In this document: piece by piece, positions 14,502 through 27,300 of the stretch
How the letters are laid out: each line of letters begins with the position of its first letter
Position numbering within the stretch: the first letter of the stretch is position 1
Source of the DNA: Tubiluchus corallicola
Lineage: Eukaryota > Priapulida > Priapulimorpha > Priapulimorphida > Tubiluchidae
Assembly: GCA_030141605.1 (NCBI GenBank)
Contig: JAQGDQ010000217.1
Coordinates: 62,001 to 126,000, forward strand
Length of the DNA: 64,000 nucleotides
Direction of reading: 5' to 3'
Position numbers and translations under genes: made by a program
Notes under the pieces: model-generated
The model's input: only the letters and a program-made list of their open reading frames with translations
Databases searched by the model: none
What the model was told of the DNA's origin: nothing

Positions 14502-15305
14502 TTATTTCGCATGACCGGACATAGATACCTGCCATGATAAGCAATCATGCGTTTCGCACCATACCATAGAAATTTTGTAGTTTTCTTTGCGGCCCTTGTA
14601 CCCTCCCGCAGTTGGGCTCACAAAATCAAGTTTGCGGCATAGCTTCTTGCCTTCTTCCTCTATTGTTTTCAGTTGCTGCTTCTGCTTGCTGAAAACATGC
14701 GACATCATGTTTTGGGAAAGATCTCCTTGCATGTCTTCATATTTGCACATTGCAGGTTTGCGATCTGGTGAATAGCACCCAGAACTCACAACGGAAGAAC
14801 TTGGAGGACTGGCACTAAGTGAAGTTGGGCCCACAGAAGCTTTACTGGATGGCGACTCTCCTGCATGATCCGTTGTGTCTAACTGTCCACTAGCTGTTGA
14901 TATATGTTCTTTTCCTATAGCTGCCACATGCCCACTTGTTGGTGTCCCATGTTCCTTTTCTGCAGTTGCCAGTCTCCCACTTGCAGGCGATCCTTGTTTA
15001 TCATTCACTGCTACCAATCTTCTACTGGCAGGTGATCCAAGTTTGTCATCCATTGCTGTCAACCGTCCACTTGCAGGTGAGCCAGGAACATAGTCCAGAA
15101 TTCCCAGCCGTCCACTAGCTATACTTGATCTAGCCTTATTGCTGACTATCTCTGCATACTGCAAAATATTGCTTTCAGTCTCACTGCTGTAAAATTCGTC
15201 TATATGACGAATATCTAACGAGTCGCCGTCCTCTTCCAGGTGACGCTGAACCAGCTGCTGATTTCTGAGAGGGGTTCCTTGTGGCGCCACCTGGGACTGC
15301 AACCA
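14502..15305 (-). CDS. Same-frame extension of the MATH-BTB gene with 15-residue repeats
   Basis: Immediately after the TGA that ends the BTB gene (15306-15308) the same frame stays open for 267 more codons to a stop at 14502. The translated stretch is Ser/Gly-rich. From about 15128 to 14859 it contains six tandem units of 15 residues built on G-S-P-A-S-G-R-L, for example GSPASGRLATAEKEH. A charged, lysine-rich tail follows (QKQQLKTIEEEGKK). An open run of this length is very unlikely by chance in AT-rich DNA, so it is probably translated, or was until recently. How it is reached is unclear. One route is stop readthrough. Another is removal of a roughly 60 bp in-frame intron containing the TGA (weak donor AAA|GTGCCA, acceptor TTGCAG). 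It could also be a separate 3' isoform, or the TGA could be an assembly error. No RNA evidence is available. Confidence 0.5.
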   Translation of the reverse strand, partial: WLQSQVAPQGTPLRNQQLVQRHLEEDGDSLDIRHIDEFYSSETESNILQYAEIVSNKARSSIASGRLGILDYVPGSPASGRLTAMDDKLGSPASRRLVAVNDKQGSPASGRLATAEKEHGTPTSGHVAAIGKEHISTASGQLDTTDHAGESPSSKASVGPTSLSASPPSSSVVSSGCYSPDRKPAMCKYEDMQGDLSQNMMSHVFSKQKQQLKTIEEEGKKLCRKLDFVSPTAGGYKGRKENYKISMVWCETHDCLSWQVSMSGHAK

Positions 15306-18300
15306 TCATTTCAGAGTTGGAAGTTGGGTTATGGTTCCTGGCATGTTTGGCACTTTGGCTGCAGTGGCTTTAAACACAGCTGTCATGAGTTCTGCATTTT
15401 CAGCCAGTTTCTTCCAGTCGTCACACTCAGTAACATCTCGACCATGCGTGCTGATGAATTCAAGAGCTTTGTTCTTGAGATTAATAATCGTGTGCTTGTC
15501 AGCCAGTAACAGAGTTTGTACTACATTTTTTGTGGTCATGTTGTACATTAGTTCTCTGACTGCCTCTTCTTTTAATCCTGAAACAAACAAATTAATTTAG
15601 TCAACAAAAAAGTTGCATTTCCAGTTTTCACCACACTTACCATGCCATGTCGCGTCTACACACATATTACCCTATCACATTGCCACTGGCATACACTTTA
15701 TGTTACGGTGCATTTTTACCACAGATGTGGAATAATAGAAATTTGAAGATCTGAAATATAACCTTTCTGTAATGTGTTTTAAAAAACTGAAACTTGTCAC
15801 CTTTGCGCCATGAGTGGGTTGTGTGAAAATCAAAAACATTTTTCAAACAACTCATCTGAATAAAGTTTTGAATATGCATATGCAATAGTCCATATTATAT
15901 AACTAAAAATTGCAAAATAAAACGGCTCTAATAATCAATAATTAGATTTGTGCTATTTCGTTGTCTTAGGCTGAAACTGGCTAAATTAAGATAGCCGGTA
16001 AGCCAGTAGATGACATTCCTAATAAACTGTGCTATATTCATTACATCATTGATGTTTTTTGTTCCTGATCAGACATTCCCTCCTAACAAGAGTACTTAGT
16101 GCAAACTACTTAGCTAGTATTTAAGTTTTTACAGTTTAATGCAATAATCTATGTCTATTGTATTTAACTGACGGAAATTCACTCTCACAAAATGTTCAGT
16201 TAATAATTCAGTGAAAAATATCCAGCGGCTGTAATTTACAGTGAAATCCCTCAATGTCTTTTAAAGGTAAATGGGAGCCTGTTGTTATTGGATTTCTTTG
16301 TGAGACTGAGATACACACTGTGCCTTGATTGGCACAATCGCATTTACAACAGTTAGCTCATTAAATACTTAAGATGCATCCCCATTGAAAGCGTTGCGTT
16401 TAAATTGTTTTGGTGAGACTGAGCAATTACCATTACGTGGTATTCATCGAATCAACCCAGTCAGAACTAATGCAACGTTTCTCGAATATGGTAATCTATG
16501 AAAAACGTCAATCTGCGTTTTTTTAAGTTTTATTCATTGGAGATTAGCGGATGTTTTTTCTGCATATTCACACTGCAATGGTTTGTTCACCACTGTCTAT
16601 TCAGCACGTTCTCATCAAATTTCTTATGGAAGTGTAGGAGTAGATGATGTACGTGTCTATATCTTCTAATATATAGTTTACTGGAGCTTCAATACTCGAT
16701 GCTAAGGCATTTTCATTTTTACAGAAACTGAAAATGGTGCATCGCGTGCCATATACTGCGTGACTAGATGAGTATTTGTTGGCATAAATGACCATCAGCA
16801 TACACCATGTAAATTTGAATGTGCTTTAAAAAGATTAATTCAGAAACTGATTTAGGACTTCGCTATAAGTCTCTCAAAGTGCTTCTTAACATATTTGCAA
16901 AATATGTAGATATAATAGAATAACCCTGTAATTTAATTTCGCACAGTGCCACCAATGCCTTAAATAACCGTGCCACGATCTTTCGTGAGAACGGTAAGCA
17001 GATGGAATTAACATGGTGATGGAATGATATGTGATTTCCCTGAAAATGCAGGAATCTCCCCAAAACAGTTAAAAGAGAAAGGAAACTGTTCGATGTTCAT
17101 GCCCAATTTTAAACAATCTGCAGTTAGCATTAAACAAAGCAATTAATTCATGTAGTCATTAATGCACTTACTAAAACATTATTTTTACGTTTCTCAAAAA
17201 TATTATTTTTATGTCTTTAACTAGAAAGCCAAAAGGTTAGTTATCAAAAGTCAGTATTTCAGTAACTGATTGAATGTTTTGAGACATGGGGATCGATGGG
17301 GATGTTTGCTTTCTTCAGTTTTAGGAATTCGTGGAATTCCCGTGAAAATATTTGATGGAAAGGGATAGCAGTGGCACGTATCTTTATGGTCAGTCCTTCG
17401 GTAACGAGACTGGCTAAACAAACCATCCAAGTAACAATTTCAGCGTGTGTAGATTGTATAGGGGCTATATCGCAAGGAGAAATATTTATGAAGGAGTTTA
17501 TGGGATCAAGTGTTTCCGCTTTTTGTATTCACCGCTAGCGCCTTCCAACTGAGAGGGATCTCCAACAGGAGATCAGCAATCTCATCCATGAATTAAGCAC
17601 CAGGTTTGATTAAGGTCCTAGGCTATTGTGTCCCGTGCGGCTTGCAATTCAGCGCATTAGCTTTGATTAAGCAAGAAACCTCCTTGGTATTTCTACATTC
17701 AGTCAGTGCGCTACAATTCCCGCGAGTTGTTGTGGCTTTTATATTCATTCAGCGCTTGTAAGCTACACAATTTACATTGCAATCACGTCTTGTCTCGGTT
17801 TGAGTCTAGCGGGAAATTTTCTATTTGAGATTCACTGTTGAAGCTTGAGATCTTCATAAAATGAAAGACAGTGGAAATATGACAGTAAGGACAGACTTGT
17901 ATTTTTCCACCAAGTCTGACACTTCGCCAGTTTGATAAACTTATCTTGATAAAGTTCTGTCGTACTTGGTAGCAAAAACTTCTAAATTAAATAGACCCAA
18001 GACTTATCTCATTGTGCCTATTTTATAGAACAATACAGTTTGTTGTTACAAAAACCAAAGCTATGTGGCACATCCTGTATTCCTGCACACTGTTTGTTTT
18101 CAAACGATATTTGACATTTGACAGCTTTAAAAGCCGCAGCGTTTATCAAATCAATACCTGGAATGGCTCAAATCAACAAATAGGATTTAAGTCAAACTGA
18201 TACTACATTAACTCCGCTCGTCAGAGCAGTTTGTTAGCAATGTTGTAGAATAAAATATTTAATTGCGTCTTCCTACTAGTATAAAAACTTAAAAGCTCCA

Positions 18301-21300
18301 CTTAGCCAGCTTAGGCAGGAGCAGGTTGCTTTTATTAGGCTTATGTGGTTTCTCTTTACATGAGCATTGATAAAAACGGCGTTAGCAGCGAAGACATCCT
18401 GTGAAAGCCTATAAAGCTTCATATCGAAGATGTAATGGGCGCAAAGTTAGCAGCCGAAACAAGCCATTCCTAATGTCAACTGGGGAGTCATTTGCTCACC
18501 ATTGAAATTTTAACTTGACAGCTATACGGGCGTCATAATGTAATTTCTCTTCGGTTTAAACCAGCGCTTCAACGCGCATTTTCATTTTTGCGCAGTCTAC
18601 AATCATATTGTCGGTAGTAAACGTATCGATTATGCAATAACGTTGTTCTTTCAGTCAGCAGGCCACTGACAGGTAATTAGTGTTGATTACCTGCGAGTGA
18701 AAAGGATGCGCAGCATGACCAACCTTAACACTTCGACTTGAATGATTAATGATTCTTTGCTGAGCAGATGGTTGTTACTGCTAGGAGTACACTGGCGTGG
18801 CTTCAAAGGACGAGTTGTGTGACAATATGACAAAATTATGTACGTGTGGAATTCACGCCCTCAGTGCCATCAAAATGAATCAAGTTTCTTTGAAAATAAT
18901 CAAAATATTAGTCTTGTTATAGTACTTTCAGTGTTACTGCCATTTGCATTATCTTTCTAACTCACATGACTGAACGATCATTTCTCCAAGTGTGTGGATT
19001 AAGATTGAGATTTCCAAGAGGGATATTTAAAAAATCATTTCTAGTTTGTTCAACTACAACATTTTGCAACGAAACAGCTCCACACAATCGCGAAACACCG
19101 CCAATTCACCATTTTAGCAGCAATCGTTAATTGCTGCAATTGCAAACAATCACAGCACCAGCAACAATAACAATAACAAGGACAATGACTAGGTTAAGTG
19201 CTGGCACCAGCACCAGTAGTGGTACCAAATTACACAATAAAAGTCTTTGTATCATCTAAGTACTATATTATTAGTGCATGTAGTATCAAAAGCGACAATA
19301 TCTGAAACTACATATATGACACCAGCAATAAATTTATGTTCACTGTAACCACTGAAGGGACTAAAGAGACGGTATTTTAGCTTTTTGTAAAGAAAGATAT
19401 ACTGTTTCCACTTTTCTTTTCTTTTTCCACTTCCTGAAATCATCTTATTAATTAAGGTTTAGCTAACTGGGTTATCAGTAAAGGAAACATCTTGGAAAAG
19501 CTGCTAGAAAACTACTCCATGCAAATGATTCCCCAAACTCTAAACGCTAACATACATTTACTGACATCAATCTGACATGCCTGTAGTTTGTATCGATTTC
19601 CGGCGGAAGGAAATGAATTCATTTATTAGGAAGCCTCCCTCGGGACGGTCGTTCACTATAATTAGTGTCAACTTGCACGAGTTCTTTTTGTCTACACGAG
19701 AAGCGAAACTCGAAAACGTCAGCCGATATATAACTTTTGAGAGATTCACGAGAGCCAAAGCTTAGTAGAGAAGAGACTTGGCTTCAAGACCGAGGGCCGT
19801 GATTGAAGTGTAAGCGAGGTCTATGTATGCTGATGTATACGTTGCAGGCTTAAAACTTTTAAACTTTTGTAAATTGCCGAATACTTTGGCTAGTACTGCC
19901 AAGTACACTTATTATGTAGATTCTTAGAATGTTTCATATTCTTGTTACTTTAGAACTTGATAATGTGGCTCAACTTTGCAGCTAAGTTAACCGTGGGCTT
20001 ATGCTACATAGCCGCTGTTTGCGATGTACTTTTGAGTGAAGTGATTGATTTAAGTATGCGATGGGGACAGTTAAGATGTTTAAGCCACTTTTTATTTTAG
20101 AGGTCGTATGTTCAGCAAAGTGACAAAAACAGTAATTTTAACATAGACCTATCTAAAATATGAGTTAGAGAATATTTGAATATTTTATATGTTCTCCTTT
20201 ATTAGCTAGCACGTTAGTGTCCATAGTACTGTAAAATCTTTCTTGTATAATTTTATCATATCGAGCCGTATCACTGTGGTACATCGGAATGTAATAACTT
20301 TAACTGAAGCCCACTAGACCCCTGCAGTTTGCAAAGCACGAAGTCTAATGATGCTAAATCTTTAGGGAGTTCAGAGTCTAGCCCATCTTTCTGTAGACAT
20401 AACGAAATCTTCCCAATTACACTAATGGAGAATTCATATGAAAAGAGAGAAATCTCATTGTAACCCTAGTGCATTACAGACATGATCAAATCTGTGATGC
20501 ATTTTTTGTTGTTTGGTGGAATGAAGAGAGACATCTACACCCACCAAGAATTAGGAACTGGATTAGTTACTTGTTTTTTATTGTGTTGGCTGCTTACATA
20601 CGTATGAAATAACGTAGTAGTTGGTGCTCAGTTCTGGTATTTTATGTTGTGTTGAGAGTGTAAGAATCCTTAGGAAGTGACACAATTTTGGTGGATATAC
20701 CACATGTTGGTTCTTGTTTCTTTGTTGCCCTGTAGGAGGATTTGACCAATATACTATGAACCAATAAACTGATTCGAATTGAGCCTCGTCTTCAATGCAG
20801 CAATACAATCCTTACAATGACCACCAAGACCTGGTCTTCTGCAGATTGAATTTATAATGTAAATGTCTTTACATGTATTAAATTTCACAAAAGGCTGCAA
20901 GCGTAGTTCCAGCAGTAATAAATACTGTTGCACTTATTGCGTTTTTGTAGGAATTATTAAATTAATAGAAGAATTGCTTCGAATTTTATCCTGCATTTAA
21001 TTTGCCTGATTTTCATGCACATTTTGTAGGAAGCCAGATTTGGAAGACCGTGAAACTCTTTTCACGAGTTTTATAACAAAACAATTACAACATTAAGTTT
21101 GCCGGCGGCAAGAAAAACATGCAAAATTGATCGGGATGGCGACTTCAAAAACAGTATCCTCGGGGTCGATAAAGAAGCACCCCTACTACAGTAAAAAAGA
21201 GATTTTTTGTATTCTTAGCTGCCTTAGCACGTTTGGACCTGACTACACTATCCCTCCTCGAAATAACCAGTGAGAATCAGTATAGCGAATAAAATCGTAC

Positions 21301-24300
21301 AGAGCGAGTATTGAACCCCCCCATTCATATCTGTTTACTCGGCGCTCCTTAGCTTCGGTCTCTAAGCACACTCGCGATATTCTCTTCGTTCGTTCCTTGC
21401 TCACTTCTATTACGTTTAATTATATGTACTTATAAGTAGAATAATAATATCGCAGTAAAGATCTGTATAAGTGTATGGAATTAATTTTAAAAATCTTAGT
21501 ATACACCCTGATGTTGATTAACAGAGCGTACACGGGTAGTGATTGATGGGAACCTGGTTCAATTCCTATTGTGGTTCTCTTGCTATTTTTCAGGGGCGGC
21601 AGCAGCATTCCACTAAAAAGTCATATTCTCACTCAGAAAGAAAGAAACGCAAGGATTTCTAGGCCTGCAGCGAAAAAACACGTGAAATTGAAGGGTTGCT
21701 CTCATATGCTGTCTGCCAACAGAAACTGAGTGAAATTCTGAACACAATATTTCATCCTGTTCTTATTAGATTTAGGCAATGCGCGCTCTGGGCTGTAAAG
21801 CTTAAAAGTAGAATTCTCGTGAGGATGTTGCCTAGTCAGTTCTACTCAAATTAACTTAGTTTGCAACCGAAGTGAAGAACCATACACTAAGCAGTCTAAT
21901 GCTGTAGAGTAGAATCACTCGAACAGCTTGCAAGTGAGTCTGCTTTAGCATAGTTTAAAAAGCCCTAATTGCAAACACATTTTTTCGTAAAGTTTTTGCC
22001 TTGGCCAAGCAAGGCGTCTAAGCTGGAGGAATCGAAATAGCACTGAATCACAATAAAACAAACAGTCACCTTTACATGCTGATGTGATAAAGCAAAACAA
22101 AGACGGGAAAACAAGTTTTTAGGAACGTTTGGATCCACAAGATGCTGCAAGGAAAATTGCAAGCCAAGTGCATCAGTACCTGTAATTATGAAACAAAAAT
22201 TGTTCTGAAAGGAGTGGGCATGATGGTAGTATACCGAAAGGATGCATGACGTCACATCTTTAGCGAGCTTGCCTGCTTGGTCGTTATAATTATGTACGTG
22301 TTAACGAATTTCTGTGGGTTCATAAAATTCTATTAACGGCTAATGAGCTGTGCTCGTAAATAATAATTAGGGTGTTTACATCAACATATAATGTGGATGA
22401 ACTTAATACGTGCAGCATTATTATTAACAGTAATCCAATCACAGCCTTGTGATTACTACAGCAAGGCTGGTTGAGCGTTCACACAGCGCGAGGTGAGTAA
22501 TATCTTGCGGACAGTTTTGCAGTATCCATCAGTAATTTCACATGCATTATTTCTAAAAGTTAGGCCCATTTCACAGTGAGAACGCAAGGAAAAATGGCGC
22601 AAGGAAATGCTGTCAGATAATCAGAAAATTTTCTGAATTTCCGATTTTTGTCGAAATCCAGTTAGCTGCAGCTACTTTGCGAGTTTATACTGTATAATCA
22701 TATCTAAATTAAGTTACACTTGCCATATTTCTCATATACAAAGTACAATTAATAATGTTAGTCAATGTAATGTCAGACCTGTTTGTTTTTTAGCAAAGTT
22801 CTACTAACCACTTCAAAATCTGGAAATATGCATATATAAAATAAATATATGCGTGTGTTATTACTCTTTTTCACGAATATAGCCATCGGTGTTGCATTAA
22901 TAAAACATAAAATGGTCAGTTTGTTAAAAGAGAGATTAAATCTCGTTAAATAAGTAAGAAGTAATTGAGTAGTCAAATTTAAGACTGAATTCCGCAAGGA
23001 TTCCTCGCGAAAATGGAACATGCGGCAAAATTCCTCACGAGGAGGACACATAGCTTCTAGCTAGCAACAGCATTTCTTACGAGCAATTGCACAAGGATTT
23101 TTGCAGCGCGTCCTCATTGTGAAATGCACTATAGAAAACAATGTGTTCCATTTTCTTGAGGAACGCAGCACGGCATTTCTCCTCGAGGCATTTTGCTGCG
23201 CGTCCTCACTGTGAAATGGGCCTTTCTTGGTTCCTGTGTACCTGTCTCAGGAGGTTGTATACGCATCCAAGACAAGCTAAGACACCTTTGGTGCTTTGGT
23301 GGTTCACCGACTCTTCTAAATTCTTGCTTTTGATATAGTTAGGATCTGGTCCTACGCTATTGTCAACAATAAAAAGACAGTTGGCCTGCCATTGAATGCC
23401 ACATTTCGGCTTGTAGAGCGCTTCCTATGTAAAAATGCCTTCTATACATTCTTCAGGATATACTCCCTCTAGTAGATTAGGTATTAGCTAAAATGTTGTT
23501 AATATACCATAAGAGCAATATCCGTGGCAACTATCCGCTGCAAGGTGGATAAAGGGATTCCTTCTGGTAATCCTGTCGGCGAACGTTTTTCTTTGGCGTG
23601 TTGCGAAACCAGTAATTTCTTCCCGTCAAGCGGCCGCCACTAATTTGTGTTGATGTTATTCTACATGCTGAGAAGAGAATATTCAAATGAGTCTGATCAA
23701 TAGATAATTGCAGTCTAGGCTTGATATCGACTAGCTGATGCATTCTGTCCATCAGCTAGATTAGATTTCTTTTTCTTTCTGACTCTGCTGTACTGGACAG
23801 TGGACAGTCAGGAAGCTCGACTACAGAGCAAGGCTTAATTGCCCGCCTTTGAAGTGACACATTACTCATATTAAGCCGCTAATTTGGTCGCATTGACTTG
23901 GTAGTTTCACCGTTTGCGTGGCTGCCTTTTTCATGTAGACTATGCCTGCTTGATAAGCAATGGTTTATTTTGAAACTGTAGCATATTCTGTTTTCCTCCT
24001 CAAATTTTTACTAAAACCATTCAAGGATCGCGTGACATTTTAGTTTTTCTCTGTCAAAGAATATTTATTGTTTACTATCACAGTGAACAGGACTCGTATT
24101 TTAAAGTGCCGTGGCAGTTTTGAAGTACGTGTAATTAAATTTTTATACTTAAACACTTTCCCGTGTAGTTTTAATTTAGCAAGTACACGTTTACATTTGT
24201 TGGTTCGTTTATTTGTTTTAACTTATAAATACCCTGCAGAGCTTTGTTTATTCATTTGCGTTGTCCTCGTTGGCTTTGTTCTAATAATTTGTTCCAATTG

Positions 24301-27300
24301 TGACTATTGTCTTGTGAACCCCAGGTGATATATTGCTTTACATGCGTGCTATCGATCAACTACGCCCGGACAGGAAGCCCAGATGAGTTTAGTCAAACAT
24401 CTGCACTGTTGCCGGAAAATGTAGCAAATGACGTCACGCTTATATTTGTTCACAGTCACTATGTTTACATGCATATTAGGATATGAGCAGAAACTGAGTA
24501 CCGTTGCAGTTTAGAAATTGCAAGATTGGAAGTTTATGCAACTATTATAAATAGCAATCACGAAAAAGTGACTATTTCAACAAGTCTTGAAATTAATTTG
24601 ATCAGAGAGAAATATAAGTTAGGTGAATTCTCGCGACTATTCTAACTGTCAAACAATTTACTAAAAAAGTTGAGACATACTAAAGTCCTTCACTTAGCTA
24701 CAGACTGTGAAATAATCCACTCGTAGTACATTATTTATGGGCCTTTGTGATCAGTAGTGAAACCTATTTTGATATTAACAATGTTCAGGCTATCACAGAA
24801 TATCTTAAAGAGGAAAAGCATTCAACTTATAAATCTAGTTTTTCCCTCCGGCGTCTTATCTGCGGAATTCTTTGTCAGATCTTTACTTTCCTGTTAACCA
24901 CGATCTCACCCAATTCAACAAGAACGTAGCGGTACCTCCCTAACAAATTAATTGCAAGAATTGCATTTTGTGGACCTGTATTGATTTTTGTGGATCTTTA
25001 AACGTATCAACACTGAAACTTAAACCGTTTTATTTGCGGTACAATCACTATTCACTAAAAGAATTCGCTGTTTTAAAACTCCTACTATTAGGCAAATCCA
25101 GTCGTTCTCAGACAGGAAGCACTTGCTACAGAACTAGAATTTTAGCAAGGCGACGACTTTTCTGACCGTAAAGTATTTTCAGAATGTACAGGCAGAGACA
25201 GAATGTACTTTGTGTCCCGGTGCACTGTGAGTACATCAGATGAACAGTTAACAAAAATGTCTGTTTCATACTAAATACCTTTTGGGACTATTCAGTTACT
25301 GAGGGTTGAAAACGGCGTTCGTGTTAATAAGATGTTCGAAAGGCATTTGATAACATGCCAGCAACACATTTTTTGAATGACTATTCAAATAAGAATTTTT
25401 TGCTTTCAGCGCAATTGAAAAGAAAGTTATCTTCATAAATTGTTTCAATGAATACCACCTGTAGCTAGGATGGTGAAAAATATTAGCTGACAAATCAAAA
25501 AGGTGAGAATCTGAGGAAACTATGAACCATAACGGGAGGAAAGTAGCAAATCTGTAGACTGTTACGCTAAACACTTGTATCAAATCGAATAAAAAATCTT
25601 GGAGCAAATGCGGTCGCAATTGAACTGACAATTCAAAATGCAGAAGAACTTAATCGCTCTAATCCCTTCTGGCGTTCAAGTCTACGTACCCATCCCTAAG
25701 TTAACCGTAAAACCTTTTAACGGAGCTTGACGACCTGCGTGCGGCGATTATCGTGGTAATTGCAGCGAAAAATTGCAGTGGTTTTCATAATACTGGCGAC
25801 GATAACAAGCTAAGGAAATCCACCAGCGACGAGGCAGTCTTCTACGATGACGTCAATTGCAGAGGACAGGCAAACGCAGTTATTGTTGCGTTGTTGATAG
25901 GACGGTCTGTTACAACGTATTAAGATCTGTGACATCTTCTATCTGTCAACTTAAATCGCTATTAGCTGCTTATAAAAGAGAACAGTAGCTTTCACATTGT
26001 CTGGTGAACTGGATATGGTGATAGCGTGATTAGCATTTAAGAACTTTCTGAAGCACTTGACCTTGATCTCATTAGTCTTTGGTTAACACTAATATCAAAA
26101 GCATTTTTTTCTATAAATTTTCAGACTTTTAACAATGCATATAAATATTTGCACACAATAAGAAATGTAATGGCCGGTTAGGAGAGTTAATTGAAATTAG
26201 CTGTCAATTTTTAAGTTTTTGATATCTTAATAAAACCATCCGCTATTAACAGGTGATAATAAAATCGTCTAGAAATTTTCCAGTTCGTGTTTGACATAGA
26301 GAATTACAACCACGACCTTTTCATATATACTGACAAACGAGGTTAACGGTTTGGGAAAGACATGTAATTGCTTCATCCGTGCCCACTTGCGCTTAAACAA
26401 GATTCTGGTGCAGCCATGCTTGCATCAGTTGCTTTTATTTAATTGGGAAACGTTGTGCGGTGAGTTGGACAGAAATCATATTATCTCTGTAGAACATAAG
26501 CACTGCGGTCAAAGTTTATTGATAGATGTCTCTGAAATTGCTTAGTTTAAGAAATACTTTCTTTTGATTGATGTTTTGGCGGTCAGTATAGAAACTCTAG
26601 TCACTCATCAGACGACTGAAGTCATTCACAGTCGAATGTACAGTGCAACTTCGGTTAATGAAGAAAGTTATCAGCGTGTAATTTCGTGATACAAAAAAAA
26701 CATTGAGAAAACATTTTATGTCAATATGATCATTTAAATGCCCTTAAAGAACTTAGAAAAAGAGAAATTATGAATTACAGAGCAACATTGAATTTTGTTT
26801 ATTTAAGTAAAATAAGCAAGCACGCAGGTGCATGTTGTGAAACGTAGGATTTCTAATAGCTATAGTTAAATGAAGCCGTTTTAACCCTTTCAAACCGTTC
26901 TACTGTTGTATTCAAATTAACACTCGTACGGTCAAAGATCTCAAAATTATTTTAAGAGATTTCTAATTTCTCATTTTACATAAATGTTATATCAGAAATT
27001 TAACACTAAACTTGTCCCACTACATATTTTCAGTTCAAAGACAGAAATGCTTTTTATTTTTTATTGCGCCATGTAGTGTAACTCTTGAATTGCACGCACG
27101 TAAACGACTTCTAATATCTGCATCAGTTTAAACCATCCAGTTCTGATTTCATGACATCCATTGGTGGTCCATTTGTCTTGTAAGAGTTAGCTAATGCGCT
27201 TAAGAACGTTTGTCGTTTATATCACGACATTGCAGCCTCGTTTATATTAGGCAGTCTCGTATAAAAGCCACTTCACTAATACGCACAATGGGGACTGATT

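Noticed and set aside
14587-15118. Plus-strand open frames over the repeat region
   Set aside because: These are antisense shadows of the minus-strand 45 bp repeat and show no family signal of their own.
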